DNA of 64,000 nucleotides from Amorphophallus konjac (lineage: Eukaryota; Streptophyta; Magnoliopsida; Alismatales; Araceae). The DNA is taken from NCBI GenBank assembly GCA_022559845.1, contig CM040126.1:142484064-142548063 (forward strand). The letters are read 5' to 3'. Made by a program: the position numbers and the translations under genes. Positions 23,331 through 34,675 of the stretch are shown piece after piece. The notes under the pieces are model-generated. The model was not told where the DNA came from. It worked only from the letters and a program-made list of their open reading frames with translations, and searched no databases. Every line of letters starts with the position of its first letter. The first letter of the stretch is position 1.

Positions 23331-25341
23331 GAGACCACAGGGGCATATAAGGAGAAGTTCAGGTCAATGAGCCAAGGACATGAATCTCATGAGCAAAAGA
23401 GTTCAATTAGCAGATTTCTAAACAGGCTTCAACTACAAGAATTTCAGTCAGATTTTCAAGGAAATGTCATTCTCCTAAATCTAAATAAAAATATTTCAAA
23501 GTCTCCCATTATAAGGGCTTATGAATGAGCTTTATTGAACATCATGGTTTAAACATGATGTATGTAGAGTTTATCAATAAAATTCTGTATTGATATCTAA
23601 AACCATGTTTTAATAAAAATGAACCAAGCCCTCATATTTATCTTGATTATCCTCCCTTTGTCTTACACAATCAAATTTATGGACTTCTTTCAGAATTACA
23701 TGCACTAGTATTGAGATTAAGCAATTATGAAGTCATATTATTTTGTCTAGGGTTGTAGCAATTTGATTTTAGCATCAATATTCAGATATTGAGATATGTT
23801 CAACTATTTTTCATGCTACAAATTTTACGAGCAGTCTAGTTCAGTTCACACCTTGTAACTAGAGGATATACCTTGATCAGAGGCCAATATCCCTAAGCAC
23901 TTAGTGTGACTAACTGTCATGCTATATATGAACAGAGATAACATTTACACATCATGACACACTCCAAATCATTTCTTGATGAGTGAGTTGTATTTCTCAG
24001 TGTGCATGCCATTACTCTACATGAATTTCAATGAATTCTTAATCAGAGCTAACTAAGGCACCTCATGACACAGTCCTTTGGACATGTGTTTCTCAGTGAC
24101 TAAGGTCATTGCTCTGACAATTACTTTACCCTTTAGACAATTCAGAAACATTCATTTGCTTCAAAACAATATTAATCTCATGTACTTAACCAAATAAAGT
24201 CATGTATTCAAAAGTGCAGATTTCAGAAGTTTTTACAAGACACAGCATGAAATAGTTGGTTAAGATTTATTAAACATGATTCAAATATGTTAAGAGATTT
24301 TAAAGTTAAACTCCATGAATACATTAAGCTTAAACCACATGAGTTATTTCAGACATTCATAAAAGTGTATAATAGAAGATTTCTAGTTCAAGATTTTTCA
24401 GATTTATGATCGAGATAGCCCATTGAAATCTTCATGAAGGACTGAAATAATTCTGATACCAATTGTTACCAATTGATAGGAGAGATTTTGAAGCTCAGTG
24501 TTTTCAAATTATGATCACGGTTTGGTCAAATAGAATCAATGAAAGGGATATGCACACAAGGCAAGATATCAGGAGGTCAGGCAAGTTCCAGGATGTTCAA
24601 AGTTAACATGCAATGAACTCTGACATAAATGTATGCACATGACTACCTTCATGCAATGTATTGACTCCCCCTGACACTATGCATTCAATTACCCTTTTTG
24701 GTATTTTCAATGCAGTAAAATGCAATGCAATTAACTACATGCATGCAAAGACTCGACACTGAATGCTATGCAAGGACATGCAATTAACTCCCCCTGAAAA
24801 CATGCAATGTTTACACTGAAAACTGAACATATGATTTTGATTCATGCACATTCAGACTGTCCTATCAAGCAAAAAGACCCATGGTACTAGGCGGAGCACT
24901 TGGTCTAAACGACCACCTCACACATAGTAGGAACCTCTAGACAGATTTTCCTGTCTTTTGGTAGCTTACCATTTACATACCATAGTGGTCAATCATGATA
25001 ATTCAATGTGCAGTCCTATGTATAAATCAGATTTTCAGTGAACTATGTAACATACAGTTTTCAAACAGCATTCAAATGCAGTTCAGATTTTTCAATGTAC
25101 TATACATGCAAATCACATATATGCACTTCAGATGAGGAGAGTTCAGAGGCATCAATTCAGACAATGCAGATGAAGAATGAATATGCAAAAACAGATTTAG
25201 TATGTCATGCAGTAGAACTAAGAACAGAAAGTGCAAGAAATTTACTTGAAAGATTCAGGAAGGGGTTTTCATTCTTGAGTGCCTTGGTTTATTACCCCTC
25301 TTTATTCTTCAGCTTCCAAGGCACACCTGCAGGTTAGCAAA
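23331..25341 (-). other. Element I non-coding tail, part next to gag
   Basis: Continues the tail cut off at 12412 by element II; together they give about 2.4 kb between gag and the 3' LTR. It is collinear with the tails of II and IV. At 24862-24985 it holds a block rich in short hairpins (for example GGTCTAAACGACC at 24902-24914) that recurs in IV at 51430-51550. No ORF above 100 codons looks real. Confidence 0.8.
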
Positions 25342-27276
25342 CTATTTTGCACAAATAGGCACCCAAGAAGTCTTGGGTCCTGACATAACAGTATTACTCC
25401 TAGCAGGTTTTCTCAGCACATTTCTAGGAGCAGTTTTCAGATCTGATTTATGCACATTCTTGTTAGCATGAATTCTATGTGCATATGCATGAGATTTCTT
25501 GTTAACAGAATAAAAATTCTGTTTGCCAAAACCAGTTTGGTTTTGATATCCTGCCAGCCAACAGGTTGCAACCCTGTGACCTGGCTTCCCACAATGATGG
25601 CATGTAAATTTCGCAACATAGAATTTAGCAGAGTTATTCTGAACATGCCAACAATCTCCAGCTCTGTGGCCTGGCTTCCCACAGTGATAGCATGCAGGAG
25701 ACTTTCTGTTAATGGCAGAGAATTTAACAGTTTTAGAATTTAATTTTCTACCCTGAGCATGCCAACAGTGGGCAACAATGTGACCAACCTTCCCACAGCA
25801 ATAGCATTGAATTTTCTTTTCCTGATCAGTAGAATGTTTCCTAAGATGATTTCTAGGATACTTTCTAACAGCATTTCTTTCATCATTTATCAATGCTACA
25901 CAGTTATGCATAATATGGCCAACTTTCCCACAATAGTGACATGTTATAGCCTTTTTATTCACATTCACTTGTTTGACAAGATTGATATTCTCAAGAGAGT
26001 GTGAATGTGTGTGTGAGCAGTGAGCAGCATGCACATGTAAATCAGAAACATATTTAGACTTATTCAAATCATCATTTTTCTTTTGTTTTTGAATCTTTTT
26101 CTGTTTCTTATCTGAATTTTCAGCCTTCTTAGCAGTGAATTGAAAAATAGAAGAACTAGATTGATTAGCTTGTTCAGAGCTTTTCATGAATACAGTTGAC
26201 TTCTTCTTTTCATTCACTTTCTTATTAACATGCACATACCCAAGTCCTTCTTTCTGAAAATTCACTTTAGAACCAAGCAGCTTATTCAAATTATCTTTTC
26301 CTTTAACGAATTTTGACAAAGAATTTTTCAGATCTTCAATCTCAGAATTCAATGAAGCAATACTCACTTCATACTTGGATAGCTCAGATTCACAAACAAT
26401 CAGCTGTTGATGCAAAGCATCATTCAGGTTTTTCAGAGTTTCATTTTCTTGTTGAACCATTATTTCAATGTTGTTTTCATTTTCCTTCACAACAGTTTTT
26501 CCTTTTTCAATTGACAACCATCTTTCAGAGAAGACAGTATTAAGAACCATTAGCTTTTTATTTTGATCTTTCAAGTAGACATTTTCTTCTTTTAAAGATT
26601 TGATTTGTTCTTTTTGAAAACTATCATCAGAATCAAAATCATTAATCATGTCTTCGAGAATGGCACATGTTTTGCAAGAATTATTTTCACCGATGAGTTT
26701 GTTTCTAATATTCTCATTTTCAGATTTCAACCTGTTTAACTCATCTTTTTCTTTAATCATGACAGATTTCAAGTTTTCATTTTCAGCTTTCAGACTTCTG
26801 ACTTCAGAATTTTTCTCTTTTCTTAATTTTCTCTTTTCTGATTTAACACTTTCATATTTTTCCAGTAGATGCTCATGCATGGCAACTAAATCATCATGAC
26901 TAATATCCTCGGTCTCAGAGTTTACTTGGGATGAGGACTCATCTGATTGATCATTCCTTCTTGCCATGAGACATTCTTCTTCCTTTCCATTGTGGATGCG
27001 AAGCAATTCATCCAATATTTCCTTTGCCTTGTTACAACCTGAGAAAGAGAAAAAATCATCAGAACCGATTGCAGCCTTCATTAGATTTAGAGCTCTCACA
27101 TTATCTTCATTTTTCAACTTGTGAACATGAGTCCACTTGGACTTATCCTTAGGAAGTTCATGTGGACTGTGAGAGATAACCTTCCACAATTGTGGATTAA
27201 TAGAGTTAACGTGCTTGTGCATACGATATAGCTAGAATTTAATATTTGAACTACTAAATAGTGGAGGATGAGCCAT
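25342..27276 (-). pseudogene. gag: Element I Gag, almost intact, four CCHC knuckles
   Basis: The original ATG is at 27276 (MAHPPLF). Codon 15 is TAG where element IV has TTG; after it the frame is open for 626 codons from the Met at 27222 to TAG at 25342-25344. The N-terminal copia gag domain (NPQLWKVISHSPHELPK region) is followed by a coiled coil of about 250 residues rich in Lys and Glu, a His-rich linker (HAAHCSHTHSHS), and four knuckles: CHYCGKVGHIMHNC, CYCCGKVGHIVAHC, CYHCGKPGHRAGDC and CHHCGKPGHRVATC. It ends GPKTSWVPICAK. In complete elements of this lineage a similar GPK-WVP segment leads into protease; here translation stops. Only one nonsense change separates it from a complete Gag, and restart at 27222 could give a protein lacking the first 18 residues. 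Confidence 0.88.
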
Positions 27277-27384
27277 GAGAACACAAAAGATTAATGCAAT
27301 AGGAATATTGATGCACTAAAAATAAATTAGCACCGAAAACCAGAGATCGAATCTGCAGGTCGCTGGACCTTGTATGCAGACACC

Positions 27385-27398
27385 GCTCTGATACCAAC
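27385..27398 (-). other. Element I primer-binding site
   Basis: The minus strand reads GTTGGTATCAGAGC next to the LTR end CCCTAACA; this is the initiator Met tRNA type. Confidence 0.9.
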
Positions 27399-29713
27399 TG
27401 TTAGGGTGCTAGGCCCGGATACAGAGGGGGGGTGAATGTATCCTGCTAGAAATAATGCCCAAATTGAAAAAACAGATGCTAGGCAAATTTCAGAATTAAG
27501 CTAATTCGATTAAGCAAAATAACAAGCAGGTGGAGCGAGCCTATCCAAGCATCTAGCGGAAGCAAATCAAGCAATCAAACCACTGCTCAATAGATTTTTT
27601 AGGTGGTTCGGTCCTCCAGACCTACATCCACCCCTCACTCCCAACCGAGTGAGGCTTCACTAGCAAACGCTAGAACCAAGCAGACTCAGTCTGCGAACAA
27701 GGTGCTGCCACACAGCTTGACCAGGGGAATTACCTCCCCTCTTCCTCCCAACCGGAGGGACACCCCAAGTGACTCCCAGCCACTTGGAAATCAGAGACCG
27801 AAGTCTCTCTTCCTCCAGACCGGAGGGAACCCACCAGTGACTCCCCGTCATCAGCAAACCAGAGGTCGCAGACCTCTCTTCCTCCAGACCAGGAGGGACA
27901 CCTGGACTTGCAACCCACAAGCCCAGAACCGGAGATCAGATCTCCCTTCTCCTGAGTCCACAGGAGGAACCCGACCTCACTACTGAGAATCGGAAGAACA
28001 AGGATAACCAAATGAAAAAGGAAAAATAAAAATACGAAATGAAAATAACTTCAGCAAACAGAAAGCTGAAAAACAAAATGCACACTATGGCTCTCAACGG
28101 AGCTGACTGGCCTGGATCTGATCCACGGTCCAGTAGGAACTTCTTCTACTACTTCTCTTCTTCTTCTTCTCAACTCACGATCTCTCTTTCTCTTCTCTGC
28201 TCTCCTTTTCTCTCTCACTGTCTTTCTCTTTTCTTTCAGTCCTCACGAGCTCTCTCTCTCCCTATCTCTCTTTCTTTCTCCTCTGCTCTCCTTTTCTCTC
28301 ACGCTATTCTCTCCTTCTTCTCTGCAACCCTTTTTCTTCTGCCGGCTCACTCTTCTTCTATTTCTTCTTCTTCTCTTTTTCTTCCTCTTTTCTTTTTCTG
28401 GATCGAAGGGCTTTTCGCTCTCCAGGCTTCTTCTTCGATCAGTCTTCTACAGAGGATGAAGACTCGTATATATAGCATCAGCAGCAGCACACTGGGTGAG
28501 TGTGGCTTCACGTTTCCTGCCCTAGAAATTCAGACCACGTGGCAGCATCTTGATTCACGAGCCAGGCACCTCGGATCACGTGCCCGTCAATTCAACGACA
28601 TTCGACCAGCAGGACTCAAGTCTGCTGCGTTGACTCCATCAGCCTGCAGCGTTGACGCATCTGTGATCCAGTGATCAAGTCTTCAACAGATGGGCGTGCT
28701 GCGTCGACGCTATCAGCATGTTGCGTTGACGCATGGAGCTGCAGCGTCTGAACTTAGATGGCTTCAGCCCTCTCACGTTTCGTGTGGAGTGCATTGACGC
28801 ATTGTGCAACTGCGCCCACCCTCTGGTCACCTTGTCGATCCATCAACCTGCTGCGTCGACGCCACTTGATGAATGCGTTGACGCTCCAGAGTAATCCACA
28901 AGCTTCTTTCTTGATTGTTTGAACTACTGCGTTCACGCCACTTGATCAAGGCGTTTACGCATTGGTGTGTTTCAGTAAGCAAACAGCCTAGCCTTTTTAA
29001 CTACTGGGTCGACGCTGCTCCACTGCTGCGTTGATGCTATGGAATATTTCTGACAAGGCCTCTACTTCTTGAGTGGCTGAGTTGACGCAGCCTTTGCGTA
29101 GAGTTGACGCTGTGAAGAGTATCCGTGGATGCATCTTCACTGGTGCGTGGACGCCTTAAGCTCTAGCGTCAACCCTGTTCCCTTCAGCAATAAGAATGAA
29201 GTCATAAGGTCTAAGTATATACATTGTATTGTATATACTTCGAAAGAAATAGTCCAATGTATATACTTCAAGAACTCTAGACAACGGACGCTATACAGAC
29301 TTCAGATGCTTTGAACGCTTGAGCGATGTATGGACTCTAATCGATAAGGCAGACTATACAGACTTCAAGACTAATGTATGAAGCAAAGCAAGAGCTCTTT
29401 CAAAACAATTCCAATGCGTCAACGCATTGAAGGAACATCGTCGACGCACCAGTTGACACAATTTATAGACCAGCTCTGGGACAGACCAGTGAGTTGACGC
29501 AATGATCCCATGCGTCAACGCATCATGCAATACGCATGCAAACTCATGAATTCAATGCTGTATATCAGACACAGTCCTATGCAATCATATCAGCAGCCAT
29601 ATTCAAAACACAATATCATAATGCACTGACTGTGTTGCAATCATCAAAACAAATCAGCATGCTATCATCAAACCCACCATTAAAACCATCATCAAAACCA
29701 CAGGGGCACAACA
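27399..29713 (-). repeat. Element I 5' LTR
   Basis: 2315 bp, uninterrupted. On the minus strand: palindrome array (29525 to 28625), G-boxes 28577-28582 and 28536-28541, TATA box 28466-28475, GA-rich leader 28400-28150, U5 hairpin 27602-27632. It ends GGGGCACAACA at 29713; AAGTA follows as the imperfect target duplication of AAATA (339-343). Confidence 0.92.
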
Positions 29714-29995
29714 AAGTAATTACGTTTTCGCTCTAGATAATAAGACAATGGAAAATGTGATAAAACATACAAATAACACCATAGTAACAACAAGAATTGA
29801 ACTATAGAGATATGAAGAAGGTGAAGGAATAATAGAGCATGATCAAGCAAGATATAAGGTAAAGTGGCCTTTCATTAATAAGAATGTACTTCATAACTAT
29901 AAAGGCTATGCACTAGAATGTCATGAACAAGAAAGTACTAGCAAGCATATACATTATCACAAGATTGTCTCATGGTTTTCACCCGTCTATAAAAA
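29714..29995 (-). repeat. Chromovirus 3' LTR, fragment B
   Basis: Matches about 60088-60365 in the 5' LTR, from 'aattacgttttcgct' to 'gtctataaaaa'. It lies between element I and element V; the A-run at its end is the target of element V. Confidence 0.88.
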
Positions 29996-30599
29996 TGTTG
30001 AGTTATGGTTTTGATGATTGTTGTGATTGTTAAGTTATGATTTTGATCATAACTAAACTTAATGTGTGATTAAGTGATGATAACTAAACTTGTGGTTGAT
30101 TGCTAATGCTCTTGTTATCTATGTATGGTTGAGATGGCAAATGGCAATGGTTACATGGTCTTAATCCTTGGTTTGCATATGTTGATTTTACAAGAGGCAA
30201 GAGGTTTCATAATCTCTTTAATGTGAACAAGCATGGTTTTAACCTTAACTATCTTGCTTGCAGGATCAACCTTATAATTCCATGGCAGTCGCCTGATAAA
30301 CCAAACATGTGGACACGTACCTTGCTCCTCTACAATCCAAAACAGGTGGTATATGTCATGTACTGTCAAGAACCATTGGTAAGGCTCTTACCCTATTTTA
30401 CACTTCTTGTTATTGAGTGTTCCATGAGGTTATTTCATGAATAATTTACTTGGGATGATTGAGTTTTATCTCTTGATTCTTAGCCCAGAACTTGACCCTT
30501 ACCTCAGAACATGTGTGTTTCAAAGTGTTCATATGCACCTAGTTCATGAGGTTTCAAGCCCTTACATAACTCGCCATCATGCGTCCTCGCATGCGGATC

Positions 30600-30685
30600 G
30601 ACCTGCGCGGTCAGGTCGCGGGGGTCAAGGGGGAAGCGCCCCTTGCGGGGGTTTCTTTGGGCGGAGCCCCCGAAAGAAAATTTTG
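30600..30685 (+). repeat. GC-rich inverted repeat in element V
   Basis: Contrasting with its AT-rich surroundings, this stretch holds GGGGGAAGCGCCCC, then a foldback between GGGTTTCTTTGGGC and GCCCCCGAAAGAAA with a 3-4 base loop. A strong RNA or DNA hairpin is expected; its role is unknown. Confidence 0.6.
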
Positions 30686-30854
30686 CTTTCATGAAATGAG
30701 AATTGCTCAAATGGTCTAATGTATAAACCAAGTTGAATCTAAACCCAAAATGCATGGAATAGATGAGGACATGAATATCTTGACTTATGAATATGTTTCT
30801 GTGGCCTACCACTTCATTTTTGCAGGTATGGGTTATTTCGGTAGACCAAGACCA

Positions 30855-31015
30855 TAGGGCCGGTCGACCAGAATTGCCAGATCCGAAAAGATGGCATTTT
30901 TACAGGTTTCGATCGACCTCCCCTAAGCATCCAGTCGACGGGTTATGCCAGAGATGAAAAATCAACTGACTGTAAAATTCCGGTTGACCGCCCCATGCCT
31001 TCCGGTCGACCAACA
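30855..31015 (+). repeat. GGTCGACC motif cluster in element V
   Basis: CCGGTCGACC, GATCGACC, CAGTCGACGG, CCGGTTGACC and again CCGGTCGACC occur within 160 bp. They are partly self-complementary and occupy the U3 position where related elements carry their own palindrome arrays. Confidence 0.65.
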
Positions 31016-32276
31016 GCCCCGAGGCCCCCTTTTGTTGACTTTTATTTCAAGCTAAAGGAGAGGTCTTTCCACCCATTTGTTTAATCCCAATGACCCTAAT
31101 TACACCATGATTTCTGGATCTGGTCTGGGCTTGTCCATAGACCATTCAAGGACAATAAAACATATCATTTGGAGCCATAAACTAAAAAACCAACCAAGAG
31201 GGCTTCAAGGGAGATCAAAGGAGAGGCTATCCAAGTGGAGGAAGAGGAGAAGTACTGTAGCCGTGAACAGTACTCTGTGTAGCAAGTGTTCTTAATCCAT
31301 CCTCAACCCATTGAAGGTAGATCTGAAGCCAACATCCTCCAAGGAAAAGAAGAAAGCAAGGAAGCAAGGATTCAAAGGAAGATTGCCCAAGGAAGAAAGA
31401 ACAAGAAGCAAGCAAGCACGGATTTGAGAAGAAGGTTGTACAAGGGTGAAAAGAGTAAGGTTTTCACAATCCACTTGAAGTCATTTAAGGAAGAGGGAAG
31501 GCAACATTCAGGATCAGCAGCATACGTTGAAAAGGAAGCCAAATCAGGGGATTTTTAAATTGTGCCTTAGTGTGTTTCAAGTTCATATTCGTGTTTTGTA
31601 TAATCTGTGAAAACTTGTGTGTGTGTGTGGATCGTTGTTGGATCCGTGGTCGTGTGTGTCTGTGTTGGATTTGATTCGTGTGTGCGTAGGTCTTCTTAGA
31701 TCTACGTGTGTGTGTGGTTTTATCCATATCTTAGTGTTTGTATGTATGGAGTGCTGCACTTGTCGCAGCGTGTGTGTGTCTTGTTGATCGCTTGTTGGAT
31801 AGTATTGGAGACCTTGTCTCCGTGTGTGTGTGTGTTTGTTGGGGTGCGTCCCTGTGTGTGTGTGTGGGCAGGCATCATCCTGCGTGTGTGGTTGGAGCGT
31901 CGTCTCCGTTTGGGGTTTTATCCTCGAGTGAAGCCTCACCGGATTTGGTGAGGGGTGGACGTAGGATTGCCGTCGTTGCATCCGAACCACCTTAAAATCT
32001 GCTGTGCACTATGCTTTGATTTGTGTGGTTTGATCCATTTCATCTACCTCCATTCTTCGTGAGTGTTAGTGTAATTGCGATTCCGGATTTATCCACGTAT
32101 ATCTTGCATAATCTATATCATCATCTAATTAAGTTTGATAAATTCAATTTGTGAACAAACAGTTTTGAACCTATTGATTAGCTTTATATCACATTTTTCA
32201 AAAAGGCCAAAAGTATTCGTAAAAGTTGTAAACACCCAATTCACCCCCCTCTTGGGTGTCATTGATTGCGGGACTT

Positions 32277-34675
32277 TAAAAAAAAGTACTCCCGACGCAA
32301 TGCGGCACTAGTGTTCATCGTACCCATGGTTTTCAACACGTTTCTAGCTATCTGCCGAGGGGGCTAGCATGGAGTCCTTGGACACTGTCCGTGTCCGCTC
32401 TTGCATCTTCAAGTTACAGATCAAGCTACTTAAATGAGAAAAAAATAAAGTTTCAGCCAATAATACTCAATTCAATAATAGTTCCATGATAATGTAGCCA
32501 AGGCAAGAACGTACCAACATAAGATCATGAGAGTTCAAGAAGGATTTAAAATAAGTTCATGCTACGGGAGGAATCTGACAGCATAACGGTATGTTCTTTA
32601 ACTTTCAGAATTCAATAGATAGATTTTGAATAAAGTGTTAGGTTCTATATAGTCAATAGACCATCTAGGATTATAGAAAAATCAACCCTTGGGTCAAACC
32701 CCCGGTTAAATAGGATCTTAGAGTATGCGATCGTTCCTGGACCGTTTCTGGATAGAAGTAGTCAAGACAGGACCACTATCATGAATAGGCGGTCAGGTCA
32801 AGACCGTTTCTATATAGGGTCGATGTTTGACTGAGGAAGAGTCGACATAGTAGAATAAACTGGAATAACGCGGTCATGGGATGACCGCTACTTGACAATA
32901 GCGGTCGCCTGAGGGCCGCTATAATCCAGGACACAGAAAACGTCGGTAAAGTGCTTTCTAGACAATTCGGTTTTGAGGGTACAACCAGCTCGGTGTCCTA
33001 GTGAGAATCTTAGGCTCGCGGAAACTTACAAAGGTCTTGAAACATGATACCCTAGTCCGACAGAAGGAATATCTGGCGGAGTGGTTCACAAGTCCAAGAA
33101 AGTGTGCCTATTACGTGCAAGGTGTAACTAATGACATCGTACCGGAATACGTGTCATGTACTTAAGAAAGACTCAAGACGAGAGGGAATAGTGTAGAAAA
33201 CGGCGATCAAATCACCCATGTAATAATTCCACAAATCATAGGAAATATCATTTAATACAAAACTATATTGTTTGGTCAAGATTAACGTATAATGAAATTA
33301 AGTTTAAAACATGCTCCTGCTAATCAAAAGGTGCCTAACATGATGAGGGGCATAATCAAGTGAAATATGGCATAATCATAGCATATAATATCATGCAATT
33401 TAACTAAGGTTCGGATTGGTTTTTAGAACCAGATGGCGGCCATGGAAAGGACCGCCATATTTAGAAGCGGTCAGTTGCAAGACCGCCATTACCGAGAAGC
33501 AGTCGTTGGAAGACCGCCTTCTGCCTTCCAGACAGAAGGGTCAAAACTGTGTAATTAAGGCCTATTATACGGCAAGTGATGCACAAAAATTCCAGTAAAC
33601 ATGAAGGTGAGTCATTGTAGAAGAAAGGTAAGGCATGGAGATGCATTGATTTATGTGAATTTAATCAATTTGTCATATTCTACTTAAAGGACAAGGTTCA
33701 TGTGTGCAGAAATAACCCTATATGCGTAGTGAAAATAAATCATGGAATTCTCCACGTACAATGCATGAAAACATCAGGAGTTAGAGGGCTTTTGTTCCTA
33801 ACATGTTAATTTAGCTATCCATGAGATAACCTACCTCTGGAAGTGCTCCTATGAATCAAATTTCTGACTGAAAATTGATGCTGGCTCCTACGCGTCCCGC
33901 GTGGAACCTGCTACTTCTTGGCCTTCTATCTCTTCAACCCCTCATCCTAAAGTCACCAAACTTGGAGGATAGAAAGAAGATACAAAGGAAAATAATAAGT
34001 TCTAGAGGTAGAACATGAACTAACCTCGTTTAGGGCTTCTAATCTCCTCTTCTTCCCTGGATAGACGCACTATCTTCTATGCAGACTGCAAAGGGACAGT
34101 GACTTCTGGGGCTTCTAGCTCCTTAATGACTCAACCTTCTAGCACGAAAATTGGAGGAGTGTTAGACAATATAAATGAGAACAAAACCTTCAAAAGGCTT
34201 TACCTGAGATAGTGTCTACTTACCTGTGAGAAACGTGATCCAACATTAGGGTTTGCACAAGTCGAAGTTATTTATAGGGTTTAAGTTAGGGTTACTAGAT
34301 TAGGTTGAAATAGAATCCTATTCTCGACTTAAATCAATCCCTAAGAGTCCTATACCAAGTTTAAAGGCCAGGTAGCTTCGATCTCTGGCCCTTGGGAGGG
34401 ATAAAATCCAATCTTTTAGGGTTCATCAGACCTTATTTACGGAAGCCAATAGCAGTTAGATGAGGACCGCTTTTATGAGAAGACGGTCGTGTGATAGACC
34501 GCCTCTTGGCATTTAGTTCAAAATTTTCAGATTTTTGAATTTATCAATTATTTATCCCCTTTTAATTCCAAAATTAGTCTCAATTACATTTCTACAATTG
34601 GGCTTGGGCCTAAAAGGTTAGGGTGTGGGTCTTTTAGGCCTATTTGTGCGGGCTTAAGCCTAATCTGATATATAG
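32277..34675 (-). repeat. Chromovirus 3' LTR, fragment C
   Basis: Collinear with 60361-62216 and then beyond the point where element VI cuts the 5' LTR. It contains inverted GCGGTC/GACCGC pairs at 32735-32930, 33430-33520 and 34455-34505, such as AGCGGTCAGTTGCAAGACCG. It ends at the LARD; bases 34671-34675 (TATAG) are the LARD target duplication. Confidence 0.88.
32735..33520 (-). repeat. GCGGTC/GACCGC hairpin pairs in the chromovirus LTR
   Basis: At least six inverted pairs with loops of 4-12 bases, for example CGCGGTCATGGGATGACCGC (32869-32888). The 5' LTR has the same pairs at 60815-61010 and 61510-61600, several with one arm altered. A further pair lies at 34455-34505. Confidence 0.75.

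Larger units (their letters stand above)
344..29713 (-). mobile_element. Element I: gag-only Ty1/copia (Sirevirus-like) retrotransposon, interrupted by II and III
   Basis: In plus orientation the LTR runs from TGTTAGGGTGC to GGGGCACAACA. The 5' LTR is intact at 27399-29713 (2315 bp). The 3' LTR is 344-722 plus 10071-12010 (2319 bp) and is split by element III. The primer site and a gag ORF follow the 5' LTR on the minus strand, then a long non-coding tail split by element II. No protease, integrase, RT or RNase H motif is present in any frame, so the element is non-autonomous (TR-GAG type). Flanking bases AAATA and AAGTA form an imperfect 5-bp target duplication inside the chromovirus LTR. 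Without III and II the element would be about 9.1 kb. Confidence 0.88.
29996..32276 (+). mobile_element. Element V: solo LTR of a Sirevirus-like element
   Basis: A 2.28-kb insert in the chromovirus LTR beginning TGTTGAGTTATGG, with no primer site, coding region or second LTR, and the chromovirus LTR resuming directly after it. Near its end it has the GGTGGACGTAGG ... CCGAACCACC hairpin (31954-31991) and 'caattcacccccctcttggg', both shared with the U5 of the copia elements, which gives plus orientation. The right end reads GGGACTTTA before an A-run instead of a normal CA end, so the exact border and the A5 target duplication are uncertain. It contains GGTCGACC motifs (30858-31015), a GC-rich hairpin (30600-30680) and a GT-rich stretch (31610-31870). 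Confidence 0.75.

Noticed and set aside
31706..31995. Val/Cys-rich frames in the GT-rich part of element V
   Set aside because: Produced by GTGTGT simple repeat; no domain.
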